From Selaginella moellendorffii (lineage: Eukaryota > Streptophyta > Lycopodiopsida > Selaginellales > Selaginellaceae), in assembly GCF_000143415.4 (NCBI RefSeq), contig NW_003314441.1, forward strand, positions 37,042 to 101,041: a DNA stretch of 64,000 nucleotides, given 5' to 3'. The position numbers and the translations under genes are program-made. The notes beneath the pieces are model-generated. The model saw only the letters and a list, made by a program, of their open reading frames with translations, ran no database searches and had not been told where the DNA came from. Numbering within the stretch: position 1 is the first letter of the stretch; each line of letters opens with the position of its first letter. Below are positions 10,664 through 24,012 of the stretch, one piece after another.

Positions 10664-12140
10664 ATGGGGGGCAGCAAGGGACCCAGCGTCTTGGCAGGCG
10701 AGCAGCCCCCCGTTTTTGACATCAAGCCCCCCGTGGCCAGGCGTCGATTTACAAAGTCCACATTTGGACCTCAGGTGGCCAACAGCTACACACCCTGCGT
10801 TAACGTCTGTGCTCTCTCTGCAGATTCTTTCCTCCAGGCTCACAGAGCCATCGGTGCGATTTGGGCGAGGATGTCGCATTGGAATGGAGAAGGTTGGGCG
10901 CACTCTTACATAACCAACATCACCCACTCTCAAACATTTCCCCTTGTCATGGTCGTGGTCATGGCAGCTCTACATCGATGCCGAGATTTCCAAACTGACA
11001 CCGGGGCTGAGCCCAGGTATGAAATCATGCATGCCGATAGCTCATCATCTCATGATTGCATTTGTGGAGACAGGGCCTGCATACGAGCTAGTTCCCTCCA
11101 TCGGGAAGCAAGTCAAGTCGGACTACCAGAACCCCGCAGAAGTTGCGTTCCCCTTGGCAAGACGCTTCACGGTAAATGCTCGCTTTGAACCAACACAAAA
11201 GAGTCTCGGATCCTCGCCCTTGAATGCTTTAGAAGTTCAAAGGAGGAGACGCACCCGGGCCCGGAGCATACGAAAAGGCATCGTCTTTCGGAGACCAGGT
11301 GAGCTGCTGCGGGCCAGTATGGTCTGGCTCACGGAAGCCACTTGGTGTTACGTGCAGGTGCTCTCGTACCAAAAGTCGCCGGAGAAGGCAGTCATCGGTT
11401 CCGCGACAAGGAAGCAGCAGCAGAAAGTGTACCTGAGTCAAGACTTCAACAAGGTAAAACGAGCCTGCAACCCTGAAAGCTCACAACTCTGAGAGCGTGC
11501 TTTGTTTGTCAACAAAGAGCTTGTACGGAATAGAGTCCCCAGGACCGGTGGTGTGTGACCTGAGGTCATCCATTGGTGACCAGATGCACTCGGAGAACAG
11601 GAACGCTCCACACATCAAGTTCCCCATGGACAAGCGCTTCAAGGTCCGTAAAGAACAAGAGTTGTCGTTGTTATTCATGAATTATTCACCGTGGCAGCAT
11701 GGCAAGATCTCGGCGATCACAGCGACGCCCGGAGCAGGAGAGTATAAATGTGTGGCCGCAATCGGGAAGCAGCCCCAGTCGAGCAGGCTCAATCAACCTG
11801 TCATCTCTTTCACACACTCCCGACGAGAACAGCGGGAGAAGGTAAGTGGAGATAACTAACAATCACCTGGTGACAGCTTTTGTCAGATTTTCATATCTGT
11901 GGAGCACGAGAGAGGCAACGTCGGCTTGGAGTCGCCAGGACCGGCTGTGAATATCAAGCTCATATCATCCTTGGTCAGAGCTATACCCAAACTCCACACT
12001 GACTGACTTGCCGCGGCTGCATGCAGGGCCAACAGCCAAACTCGAAGAAGGTGTCGCCTCCGAGCTACTCCTTCAGCGGCGCCAAGCGATTCAAGAGGGT
12101 GTACGAGACACTGCCGGGGCCTGGGGAATACGACTGCTGA
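10664..12140 (+). CDS. Sperm-tail PG-rich repeat (SHIPPO/STPGR) protein
   Basis: SHIPPO-repeat proteins line axonemal microtubules in flagella. Ten exons (10664-10774, 10824-10892, 10968-11016, 11074-11171, 11233-11298, 11358-11453, 11518-11643, 11698-11841, 11887-11973, 12027-12140) join in frame to 319 residues. The repeats are seen as SPGPAYEL, APGPGAYEKASSFG, SPGPVVCDL, TPGAGEYK, SPGPAVNI and LPGPGEYD, each followed by a short segment with a basic/aromatic pattern (SFSGAKRFK). I chose the ATG at 10664 because upstream in-frame codons lack another ATG. With IFT122 this is the second flagellar gene within 12 kb and supports a plant with motile sperm. I cannot tell which SHIPPO subfamily it belongs to. 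Confidence 0.88.
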
Positions 12141-12177
12141 TCCAGTCTCTGTTGTCTAGCTCTAGTAACGTGACTGA

Positions 12178-12182
<5 letters not shown>

Positions 12183-12222
<40 letters not shown>
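12183..12222. repeat. (GA)n microsatellite
   Basis: About 18 GA repeats between the SHIPPO stop codon and the convergent downstream gene, probably in the 3' UTR of one of them. Confidence 0.95.
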
Positions 12223-12224
<2 letters not shown>

Positions 12225-12249
12225 GGGACATATGAATCGTCTCCCCGAC

Positions 12250-12744
12250 TCAGGCCCAGTAGATTTCTCCAGCTAATTCCACAAACTGATGTACACTCCC
12301 GTCGAGAGCACACAAAGGTCCCTTGAGCTTGACCGGTTTTGTGCGCGTGTCGACTAGTTCCAGTCTCAACCGCTTCCTGTGATCGCGTGATTCTTGCAGA
12401 AACTCCTGAGCAACGTCTCCGTCCTCGTCCGCTCGGAGGAGCTGCGAATACCACCTCAGTCCCTGCGTTACATGTCTTTATTTTCATCCACTCGAGATTA
12501 AGTCCCAGGCAGGGAGAGCGAAACGAACCTGGACTCCACCATTGCCATAATTGCATTGCGAAACCACTGGGCCTCCTCCGTCACTTGTGCTCCCGGGGGC
12601 TGGCATCGCCATCCTGGTGCTGAATCCTCCTCCTCCTCCGCCTCCTCCGCCCCTGCTAAATCCATCTCGCCTCCTCCCATCTTCGCCCTCCTTCTTGAAT
12701 CCCAAGTGGTTGAGCACCTTCCGAAAGAAGCCTGGAAGCGCCAT
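12250..12744 (-). CDS. Small glycine-rich protein, unrecognised
   Basis: Two exons (12744-12529 and 12462-12250) with clean GT/AG borders give 142 residues. I do not recognise the family with certainty. The N terminus is MALPGFFRKVLNHLGFKK, amphipathic; residues ~30-40 are a run of nine glycines encoded by a GGA/GGC tract. The second exon is acidic to mixed and looks conserved in style (GLRWYSQLLRADEDGDVAQ, then VELAGEIYWA at the end). An in-frame stop lies just upstream of the ATG, so the start is well fixed. It converges with the SHIPPO gene. It is probably a plant protein of unknown function. The poly-glycine tract is likely to vary in length. Confidence 0.7.
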
Positions 12745-12973
12745 CCAGTGCCTCCCGTCGCCAAAAGGAATGCGCAGCTAGCTGCTACATCCCCCCATCG
12801 CCGGAGCAGCTCTTGACCTAAAACCCTTGGATGTTCCCTTGTCTCTCTTTATTATTGTGATCACTAACATAGCATACATGACATCCAATATACAGCCAGC
12901 CAGCCAGCCGCCACCGGGACACAAGAAAATGGTTTCTACCCTTCCCCTAGCTATGATGCTCCAACCATGGAAG

Positions 12974-14462
<1,489 letters not shown>

Positions 14463-14678
14463 ACCCTGCTTCCTTGGCCTGGGCGTGCGCGTGGCTCCAG
14501 GAACCCTAAAAACCCCTCCCCCCCATTTCCTCCGCTCCACTCCACAGTCAGACTCACCACTGTTGCGCCTTTGCCCCCAACCCAACACGACACTTCTTAT
14601 TGGCCACTTTAAACCCCCCTTTGACATGGCTTTAAAAAGACGCGAATATGCGCTCGCGGACTTAGGGTACAAGTGGCT

Positions 14679-17600
14679 ATGGCGGAGGAGGAGGAGGAGG
14701 AGATCAGAGCGCCCCTGCTCACGGGTGAGTCGGACGCGAGCTCATGGGATCCGGAGGCACTCGATCCTTCCCCTCCTGGTGCTGCAGCTGCTGCCGCCAC
14801 CGCCCTGCCCGAGACCTTGAACAATGAGCTGGGGATCGAGAGCCTCGACTACGATCCAGTCTTTAGCGTCGTCCACGCCAAGACAACCACGATCAAGCAA
14901 AATCGGCGCCTCTACGGGTAAAAAACCCCCCTCCCGTCTTATTGTCTTATCTCAGCAGCAAACTAAAAATGCCACAGCTACACGGGGGCGACGTTGGCCA
15001 AGTGGAGCATCACGATTTGCATTGGCGTTCTCGTGGGTATGTGTGTGGACGAATCGAATGCCATACCTCAACTTGCCATGTTTTCAGGCTTGATCGCGTA
15101 CGTGATCGAATCGTCTCAGGAGTTCCTAGTCACGGAGAAGGTTAACACTCGCGACTGCACTCGTAGCTCTCACCTGTTGTCGTTTCTTTTCCATGGCCGC
15201 CAGAAATCATTTGCTCAGAAAACAGTGGAGGGGAGCCTCATTCTGTCCTTCCTTGGATTTGCGGGTTTCAGCGTTCTCCTGATCCTCATCTCCAGCTGCC
15301 TTGTTCTGTTTTGGGCTCCTCCAGCTGCTGGTGGAGGGGTAAGCTGCTCACATACGTCTCTCATCTCACGGGTGATGTGACGCAGGTAACTCTTGTCATG
15401 GCTTATCTCAATGGGAACGATATCCCCGATTTTTTCAAGCTTAGCACACTTATCACAAAAGTAACCCTGTTGATCGCTTCTTGTTATTCAACATGCTGAT
15501 CAGCTCGTGTCAGATTATTGGAACAATCTGTAGCATCTCGTCTGGCCTGTTGGTAGGATTCAAAATGATTCATTGCTTTCTAACTCGACACGTTTGTGCA
15601 GGTCGGCCAGGAAGCTCCAATGGTTCACATTGGAGCTGCGATCGCTTCAGCAATGACTTGGATGCACGGATCACTGCCGTCGGACAAAGATGCCAGCACC
15701 AAAAGCTCGCGATCGTGCTGGAATGCAAAAGCCACGAACTTTGTAAGTGCACCCGTGCCTAGAATCCGTTGATTGAATCTCTCGCAGGACTTCTACAACG
15801 ACAAAGATCGTCGAGAGTTTATTTCAGCCGGTGCTGCAGCCGGGTAAGCTCAAGTTTGATACGCCAAACTTATTTATCTATTTATTTCCAGCTTAGCCGC
15901 AGCTTTTGGTGCGCCGATTGGCGGGGTATTGTATTCTTTAGAAGAAGCTTCGAGTTTTTGGTCTAAGAAGGTAAACTGTGGACCGTCTTTACTCATGGCG
16001 CTGTTTCAAACTTTAGGTGATGTGGAGATCACTTCTTTGTTGTACCTGCGCAACAATGGTACTGGCATCAATCAATGAATGGTAAGTCTTTTTTTTTTCT
16101 TTTCTTTTTTAAATTTTTTGTGCAATTTACCCCCCACTTCAGGCAGTTTTCAATGGCTTTGCCTGGCAGCATGGCGTTTCGTCAGCTTAAGGTACTAGTT
16201 GCTGGGCGCATATCCTTTCTCTTACACTTTAATCTTCTCATCGGCAGCCTGGCTTTCGAATCAGAGACTTACCACTGTTCGCGGTTACGAGCGTTTTTGC
16301 TGGTGTCCTGGGCGCGTTTGTAAATATCGTTCATGACAGGGTTGATCGTTTAAGACCTGCAGCAACACGAAAGTTTTCAAGGTGATATATCAGCGCTCGT
16401 TATCCATAAATGATTGTTTGGTTTCTTTTTAAAGACTTTTGGAGGTTTGCGGTATCACCGTCATATCCGTCGCGGTAATGTACTTGCTTCCTCTTGCTCT
16501 GGGGTCGTGCTTACAAGTTCCCGAGGGTCCTCTCCCTGACGGGTATGTACTCAAAGGATGTTTGTAACTAATAAGTAGATGCTTGCAAACTTCAGGAAAA
16601 TGGACGAAAAGTATTGGCTACGATACAAGTGCTCCAAAGGTGAATACAATGATCTGGCTACACTACTATTCTCTCTTCCTCGAAAGGTATTCGGCGTAAG
16701 CGCGCTAGGTCCTACTTATGGCAAGTTGTGTTTGTCATTTCAGAGCATGCAACAGCTATATAACATGCAAGGAGTAAAGCATCAGTTTCCAACAGCAGAC
16801 CTGGCGATTCATACCGGATCAGTACTTTTCTTGTTTATTATTGCGTATGGAACAGCCACTCCTGGTGGCATTTTCATGCCCTCCATGCTCGTAAGCACCT
16901 CCTTGTTTTCTTTTCCTTGACTTCCAAGCTGCCAATGTCAGGCTGGAGCATCCTTCGGAGCATGCATGGGAACAATTTTTCAGGCAATTTTTCCAGGGTA
17001 GGCTGGTTATTACTTACTTTTCCACATAAATCTCATGGAGTCTTTTGCAGTGAAAATATACAACCAGGACTTCATGCGATCGTGGGATCAACTGCAATGC
17101 TGGGAGGGGTGTTCCGGGCCTCCATATCTTTGGTACATTTACATTCTGAACTTTTAGAAGTCAAACAGCTGAAATAAATTGCAGGTAGTAATCATGGTCG
17201 AGGGAACGGGTGGCATCGATTTCATCCTGCCGATTATTGTGGCCATAGTCGTCTCAAACTGGGTTGCACACCACATATATCACGCTGGCGCCTACGAAGC
17301 CGACTTGGAACGCCTTGGTAAGCAGCTGGCGCGACAATTATTTCTAGTGTGACACTGTGCTGATTTATTTTAAGGTGGAGTCTACTTCATGCACAGCGAG
17401 CCTCCACACCAACTGGCAGCCTTGACTGCATCGGATATTATGTCGCCCAATGTCATATGTTTCCACGAGGTATGCAGGCGAAGTTCAAGTTGCTGGAGTT
17501 TTGATCCCGTCTTGAAATTGATACTCAGGTAGTTCCTGTGCGGGAGGTGCTTGAAGTTCTTCGCAACACTAGGCACAATGGCTTTCCGGTGCTGAGACAC

Positions 17601-18325
17601 CCGAGCGTGGACAATTCTGGAGCAGGCGAGAAATTCGTGGGTCTCGTGTTAAGGCACCAGCTTCTCCTCCTCCTTGAGGAAGGCCTTTTCTCGGAAGTTG
17701 ATTCCTCCAGGCAGCAGCACAGATTTTCCTTGTACGAGAAGCCGATTCCCAAGCAGATGCTCATCCTGGAACATTCAATGCGTGCTTACCACCACTACCA
17801 TCATCCTCACCGGAGGTTTTTGTCATCCCGGCCTCAGGAGGTCGCTAGGATTGAAGCAGAGCTGGCAACGAAGAGAAATCTGGCCGAGGCGGACATGGCT
17901 CCAGACAAGAAGACAAAGAAAGTTGTAGCACTGGATTTGAGACCTTTTATGAATCGGGCACCTCTAACGGTAAGGTTTCTCGTCTGGGTGGCACTGACAA
18001 ACGACGTCGTGTGTGCAGGTTCGTCGGGAATGCTCGGCTCAGCGTGTCTATGTCATATTTAGAACCCTGGGGCTTCGTCACCTGTGTGTGACAGACTCTC
18101 ACAACAGGTTTCCTGTCATTACCTTGCCTTGTTGTATCCGTGGTGACGTGCATTATACACAGGGTAATTGGGATCATAACACGGAAAGACATTGCGATGG
18201 CCCAGAAGCAAGGCTTTCAGAAGAAATCTCTGCAGCACTGGGACTCAGACATCAGGAGCTTGGTGGCAGAGGCTAGCACCAGCGAAACGAGCAAGAATAG
18301 AAACAAGCTGTTCAACCTCCCATAG
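14679..18325 (+). CDS. CLC-family chloride channel/anion-proton exchanger (CLC-7-like)
   Basis: A multi-pass CLC protein of endomembranes. 22 exons (14679-14917, 14978-15036, 15088-15140, 15204-15338, 15386-15460, 15514-15552, 15602-15742, 15788-15843, 15892-15970, 16017-16081, 16143-16191, 16248-16381, 16435-16542, 16596-16686, 16744-16890, 16942-16997, 17051-17132, 17185-17317, 17375-17469, 17529-17969, 18019-18107, 18163-18325) give 842 residues. The N terminus has an acidic cluster and a PLL di-leucine signal. The gating glutamate is present in [10 protein letters not shown] (residue ~204) and the proton glutamate in LEEASSFW. The filter GGIFMPSML and two C-terminal CBS domains (ending [16 protein letters not shown]) are intact. 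Unusual: the GSGIPE anion-selectivity motif reads GGGVTL (residues 160-165). Splice joins all keep frame. Confidence 0.92.
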
Positions 18326-18993
18326 ACGGAGGGAGGCGGGCATATACCTTGTCACACAGTTTTACAGTTGGAACGTTCAGAGATCTCAGCAACGATTCTT
18401 CTTATAGCACCTCTCCGAATAAGAAGAAACAACCTTGTAGGAAAAGTTGGCAAATAATGGAGAGGATATGGATGTGGGATTCTCCCAAATGCGATGGCTA
18501 GTTCTATAAGAGAACTCAAGGAAAAGAGAAAACAAAGCAGGTCTTTAATGTTCTCTAAATCGGAGCGTTCCATCCCCACTGACACGAACAGCTTGGATGG
18601 ACTCTGCTTTCAGCATGCACGCGTGAAACCGAGGGTGATCAGCCACAGCAATCTATCTATCGATCTGGTCTGCCCAACAAATGCAAGTGTGTTGTGAGCC
18701 GTTGAGAATCTTGCTCCTCGCTCCACCCTCCATGTAGTCTTCAGGCTTTAAGCTTTCATACCGAAGTCCCATCCTTCAAGCTCCACGCTCCATGCTTTCC
18801 AAAATCTTCCGCCATCCAGGCTCTTTCAGGCTTTGCCGAAAGTATATCCCATCTTGAGCTTGAGGAGGTCATTCCTCGCTCTTTCGCTCTTAACTCCCAC
18901 TTTGAGCAGCAGTGTGCTTATCTACGAGTATCGATAGACTGCTAGACCCGAAGGCAAAGACCTTTGTCGGCACCACACTATCCTACCTCAAGG
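18326..18993. other. Intergenic between convergent CLC and OS-9 genes, no gene seen
   Basis: About 670 bp that must hold both 3' UTRs. From 18720 to 18850 there is a loose set of short direct repeats built on 'caggcttt' and 'ctccacgctccatgc'. No supported frame or RNA gene. Confidence 0.5.
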
Positions 18994-20311
18994 CTAGCTC
19001 TCATCCATGCTGCTTGTAGTGGACAGAGGTAGCATCTCAATACTGCCGCTGCTCACCTCTTCGGATGCTGCTGGCCGCTGCTGCTGCTGCTGCTCGCGAT
19101 TGATTTCATACTCGTCATTGGAAACCGAGTTGCAATTGACCACCAGCCACGGCTGACGCTCTTCCTGGAACAGTCTGACAGACGCCAAGAAAACATCGGT
19201 CAGTACCAAGCTCAGGTGTAGAGCAGAGGGTTGACGCTTACGGGTGCTTGCAGAGCATGGGGGCCTGAAAAATCACAGTGTACTTGCATGTGGGAGATTC
19301 TTTGATGGAGCTGATTAGTAACATCCCGGAGTCTGCACATACAAATCGGACCTGCCAGAACACTGGCTGCTTAGCGGAGTACATCAATTGGTAGGATCGT
19401 CTCTTACTTCTGTCTCCCTTGGAGCACCCGTAAGATCGCACTTGGTACCATTCACGTACATATGTGCGAAGTACCTAGGACGCGGCGAGAGGTTAGTTTC
19501 TCTGGGACGAAACAGAGCAGTGCTCACTTGAGTGCAGCAGTTTGCGAGCGTGGATCCTTTTGAATCAAAACTGGGGTGGATGAGTGAAGGCGAGCGGTCG
19601 CTTCGGCATCATACACGCCCAAAACAAATTCCTGAGCTTCCTGTAGACTGGGAAGATTAGAGCGACCGGAAATTGCTGAGGAAGGACTCTTGCTAACCTG
19701 GCTCTTCTTGTCCTTCTTGGATGTCTCAAAGTGCACCTGCCGGAACTTACCGTGGTAGCACAGCTCGTAGGTCCACCATCCCTCGTGCTGGTGAAAAATA
19801 TGCATGTAGGCAAGATGCAACATGACGCTTTAAGATTTTACCCTGTGGAAGCACCTGTCTTTGAGAACATCCAGCAGCTCTTCCGGCGTCCTCCTCGAGA
19901 TCTCGGCCAGCGTCGCTTCCGTCTCGTTGGCCCCGTCGAGTGGGGAAGCCTCTGGTTTCCTGGGTAGAAAGCACTCAAACTTTCTGCCATCTCTGTCCGT
20001 CATGCGAACCATCTCCGTGTCCGGATCCTCCTGTCAAGAGAAGGAGATGAATCGGGGGTTGGCAGCGCAAGATCAAAAAGGGAACAAACCGGGCTGTATG
20101 GATCTTGCAGCTCATGGAACTGGAGCTTGTACTTGGGGTCCTGAAAGCTGGGAAGGGCACCTGAGATATACATATGTATGTGATGAAGCAAGATGAAGTG
20201 GCGAGCTGAGGTACCTGAATTCACAGGAAGCAAGCGATTTGAGTCGGCAAAGGCGCCAGCCAGGAGGAGAGCGGCCGTCCACGCCCATGTTGCCCACCGC
20301 GATGCCGCCAT
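18994..20311 (-). CDS. OS9: Protein OS-9 homologue (ERAD lectin)
   Basis: OS-9 is a lumenal ER lectin that recognises trimmed N-glycans on misfolded glycoproteins and hands them to the HRD1 ubiquitin ligase complex. Eight exons (20311-20215, 20160-20090, 20030-19842, 19787-19698, 19640-19528, 19474-19408, 19351-19242, 19174-18994) give 305 residues. There is a signal peptide (WTAALLLAGAFA). The MRH domain runs from KFECFLP to LCKHPLF: EGWWTYELCYHGKFRQVHF holds the tandem Trp, VNGTKCDLTGAPRETEVRFVC holds the Arg and Glu contacts, and the paired cysteines are present. The C terminus has a Gln run and no HDEL-type signal. Its length matches plant OS9. It is followed upstream by PIG-C, so two ER genes are adjacent. 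Confidence 0.95.
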
Positions 20312-20359
20312 TTGCTCCAGTTTACCCTAGCTGGGGAGGAGGGCCCTATAATCGTCCAC

Positions 20360-21265
20360 CTATAAGTTGCGTGCGTCGTCGTCGTCAATGCGGAAGCAGA
20401 GCTTGGCCTCGTCCCACGGCCCGTTGATCTCGAACTTGTACTCGTGGATCCGGAGCAGCCAGAGCGGGCACACCAAGGTGATGACGAGCAACGCAGCGGC
20501 CAGCAGCAGGCAGGCGGGGACGCTGAGGGGCAGCAGGAGGCCGAGCGCGGCGAGCAGCAGCAGGGAGGAGAGGACGAGGTGCAGCTTCACGGACGCCCGC
20601 TTGACGGAGCAGCTGAGAGGAGGGAAGAGCAGGAAGAACTGAAGAGAGAAGAGCATGGTGGCAAAGACGAGGGGTGTGGACGGCAGGCGCGAGGCAATGA
20701 GGACCGAGGCGAGGATGGAGGCGTGGAGGGAGACGCTGGCGACGACGGAGGTGGAGGTGGCGGAGGTGGTGGAGCAGCACGAGTAGTCGTGGAGGAAGAG
20801 GTGGAGGAGCAAGAGGCAGATGGCGCAGGCCCAGATTGAATCGGAGCTGATGGAGGTGGTGAGGGTGTGGAAGACTGGGGTCATGACGTAGAGGCCGGCG
20901 ACGAAGTAGAGGAGGTGGCGGAGCGTCGTGGTGGTGGTGTGGCGGCGGTGGCGGTGGTGGTGGAGAGTGGTGAGGAGCCAGATGCACAGGCCAAGCGCCA
21001 GGAGCAGCGCGTCGAGAGTGAGGAGCGCGGCGGCGGTGAGGCGGTGGCAGAGGGTGTAAGCCCACACACTGGCGATGATGGCAACCACACACAGGTGCTG
21101 CGCCACTCCCACTGAATCCAGCACCGTGGTCCACAGATCCCGCCGTACCACATTCGCGTTCATCACCATGTCCTCGAGAAACGACGAGTCGGTGTAATTG
21201 TCCGGGAAGCCCCCCTGCATTCCGCCATACACCACCTTGCTCCACCCTCCCTCATGAGCCGCCAT
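20360..21265 (-). CDS. PIGC: GPI-GlcNAc transferase subunit PIG-C (GPI2)
   Basis: PIG-C is a membrane subunit of the complex that adds GlcNAc to phosphatidylinositol, the first step of GPI-anchor synthesis at the ER. One exon, 301 residues. The family's features are clear: FPDNYTDSSFLEDM near the N terminus, SPVFHTLT-like PVFHTLTTSISSDSIWA, a HLFLHDYSC segment, LASRLPSTPLVFATMLFSLQ and the C-terminal signature GPWDEA. About eight hydrophobic segments separate these. A His-rich loop (HHHRHRRH, residue ~105) sits between membrane segments and is likely to be species-specific. The start ATG is the first in frame. It is transcribed in the same direction as OS-9, 48 bp upstream of that gene's ATG, and is divergent from the invertase. 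Confidence 0.93.
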   Translation of the reverse strand: MAAHEGGWSKVVYGGMQGGFPDNYTDSSFLEDMVMNANVVRRDLWTTVLDSVGVAQHLCVVAIIASVWAYTLCHRLTAAALLTLDALLLALGLCIWLLTTLHHHRHRRHTTTTTLRHLLYFVAGLYVMTPVFHTLTTSISSDSIWACAICLLLLHLFLHDYSCCSTTSATSTSVVASVSLHASILASVLIASRLPSTPLVFATMLFSLQFFLLFPPLSCSVKRASVKLHLVLSSLLLLAALGLLLPLSVPACLLLAAALLVITLVCPLWLLRIHEYKFEINGPWDEAKLCFRIDDDDARNL

Positions 21266-21886
21266 GGTCGCGCAGCCCTACCTCTTCCAAGGAATATTCC
21301 TTGTTTACGAAAAAACGGACACACTGTACCTAAGTAGTGTAGGGAAGGTCGCTCTCTTCTCTCCGCTGGGGTCGCAGAGGCGTAATAAGCTAGCTAGCTT
21401 GCCATGCTCCGCGCGTGAGCATTGTCGGGCACTTAAGCGCAAACTAAAGTGCCAATTAAGCGCAAAGCGGGGATGCTTAGGGCATATACGGCGTGCAGAG
21501 CATCTCCCCGATGTGGGCGAGAGAGAATATCTACTCCCATTGCTTGCTGGGCTTCCGGCGGGCAGCTGTTACGGAGAGAGCACCATACGCGCACTAGTTT
21601 CTTCCTTTCTTTTCCTTGCCCCGTCCCGTCCCGTCCTCCTCTAATCATCAGCTCGGGAATCAGGCACCAACTAAGTGTTGGTGACTTTGAGATCCGCCCC
21701 CCCCCCCCCCCCCCCACTTCACTCGTCTCCTCCCCGTTGCGTTGCTTTAATACCCACAGCGGAGGCAGGCGCACATCTCCTCAGATTTGCTAACAGAGAG
21801 AGCACACGCGACAAGATCTCCCCCTCGATTGTACGCAGCTACAGCTCCCAGGTACATATTAGCGCTCCCTCTCTCCCTTGGTTGCC
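21266..21886. promoter_or_regulatory. Divergent promoter region of PIG-C and invertase, with C19 tract
   Basis: 620 bp between two divergent start codons. It contains a run of 19 cytosines at 21697-21715. No intact gene lies here. The stretch 21850-21886 is the invertase leader. A clear TATA box is not visible for either gene. Confidence 0.5.
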
Positions 21887-23782
21887 ATGGCACCAGATTT
21901 GCTTGCCTTGAGTGCCTTGTCGCTGGAAGCAGATTCGCTTCGCAATGGCGACCCCTGCTACCCTCTCCCCTCGGACTCGTCCAAGAACGCCCCCAACAAG
22001 GCAGCTGCAGCCGAGAGAAGCCGCAGCGATCCGAGCCCAGTAGTGGGGGCAGCAGCAGCAGCTGCTGCAAGCAGCCCGTTGCTGTCCCCTCGGCCAACTC
22101 TCATGAGGCTCGAGACTGTCAAGAGCAGCGAGTGCCTGGAAGCATTGATGCTGTCGCCCAGCGTCCGGTCCACCGTCAGCGGTGGACTGTTCTCGCCCCG
22201 TATTCACTCGTTCGAGCCTCACCCCATGATCGGGGAGGCATGGGAGCATTTGCGCAGATCTATCGTCTACTTCCGCGGCAATCCGGTGGGCACCATTGCT
22301 GCCAACGATTCGGTCGAGGAAGTGCTCAACTACAACCAGGTATGGTCACTTTTTGACTTCTAGGTGACACCGATTTTATCACCAGGTGTTTGTGCGCGAC
22401 TTCGTGCCCAGTGCCCTGGCCTTCCTCATGAATGGCGAGTCCGACATCGTCAAAAACTTTCTGCTCAAGGCGCTCCGGCTGCAAGCGTGGGAGAAGCGGA
22501 TCGACAACTTCACGCTGGGGCAAGGGGCCATGCCCGCCAGCTTCAAAGTCCTCCACGACCCGGTGCGGAGGACAGACACCATGGTGGCGGACTTTGGAGA
22601 GAGCGCCATCGGGCGGGTGGCGCCGGTGGACTCGGGCTTCTGGTGGATCATCCTGCTGCGAGCCTACACCCGCTCCACCGGGGACCACAGCCTGGCCGAC
22701 ATGCCCGACTGCCAGCGGGGTATCAAGCTCATCCTCACGCTCTGCCTGGCCGAGGGCTTCGACACCTTCCCCACGCTGCTCTGTGCCGATGGCTGCTGCA
22801 TGGTGGACCGGCGAATGGTAACTCTCTTGTCTTACGCCTGCGTAATGTCACTCACTCGTGGTGCTGCGCATGTGTGCAGGGGATCTACGGCTATCCCATC
22901 GAGATCCAGGCGCTCTTTTTCATGGCCCTGCGCTGCGCCAAGACGATGCTCAAGCAGGAGGCGCCGGGCAACAAGGAGCTGCTTGAGCGCATCGACAAAC
23001 GGCTCAACGCGCTGAGCTACCACATGCGCAACTACTTTTGGCTCGACCACCACCAGCTCAACAGCATCTACCGCTACAAGACGGAGGAGTACTCGCACAC
23101 GGCGGTGAACAAGTTCAACGTCATCCCCGAGTCCATCCCCGACTGGGTGTTCGACTTCATGCCCATGCGCGGGGGCTACTTCATTGGCAATGTCAGCCCC
23201 GCGCGCATGGACTTCAGGTGGTTCCTGCTCGGCAACTGCGTCGCCATCCTGTCGTCCATGGCCACCTCGGAGCAGGCCGAGGCCATCATGGACCTCATCG
23301 AGGAGCGCTGGGAGGACCTGGTGGGAGAGATGCCGCTCAAGATCTCCTACCCGGCCATCGAGGGACATGAGTGGCGGATCGTGACGGGCTTCGACCCCAA
23401 AAACACGAGGTGGAGCTACCACAACGGAGGCTCCTGGCCAGGTGACTTTTGTCTTCAGTAGGATTGTTCCTAACAACGTGTTGCAGTACTCCTGTGGCTG
23501 CTGACGGCGGCGTGCGTCAAGACGGGGAGGCCACAGATGGCACGCAGGGCGATCGAGCAGGCGGAGCAGCGGTTGTCGCTGGACGGGTGGCCCGAGTATT
23601 ACGACGGCAAGCTGGGACGCTACATTGGCAAGCAGGCCCGCAAGCTGCAGACGTGGTCCATTGCTGGCTACCTGGTTGCCAAGATGCTGCTCGAAGACCC
23701 CACGCACTTGGGCATGGTGTCGCTCGACGAGGACAGGAACATGAAGACACTCATGACGCGATCCGCCTCTTGGACGGTGTAG
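21887..23782 (+). CDS. Alkaline/neutral invertase (GH100), cytosolic type
   Basis: Hydrolyses sucrose to glucose and fructose at neutral pH. Four exons (21887-22339, 22386-22817, 22880-23441, 23487-23782) give 580 residues, the usual size for the cytosolic clade. GH100 landmarks are present: [44 protein letters not shown] with the proposed acid Asp, [58 protein letters not shown] with the catalytic Glu region, and [13 protein letters not shown]. The N terminus (residues 1-75) is rich in Ser and Ala, with no strong organelle signal and a phospho-type serine cluster, so cytosolic is my call. The 3' end contains [14 protein letters not shown] helices and is complete. Confidence 0.95.
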
Positions 23783-24012
23783 CTTAAAGATCCCTTGGTA
23801 CCCCCACACCAGCGACAGAACTCCATAAAATATACATCTATTCTTTTCTCCTTCCTTTCATCACGAGGAAAGGAGCTCCACATTGTAGCCTAGCCTAGCC
23901 TAGCTATGGAGGTGACGCCGCTTGGCTCTTCCCGCGCTTGTCACCGGTATAAGTTGCACAGCGGCTAGCAAACAAATTACAGGCGGGCATGGTCGCACAT
24001 TTGAAAATTTCA

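Noticed and set aside
20385..21245. Second long minus-strand frame over PIG-C
   Set aside because: It is rich in His, Pro and Arg from frame-shifted reading of the membrane protein; the PIG-C frame has all the family motifs.
22326..23809. Long minus-strand frames opposite the invertase
   Set aside because: Low-complexity Arg/His/Leu translations on the antisense of a GC-rich gene.
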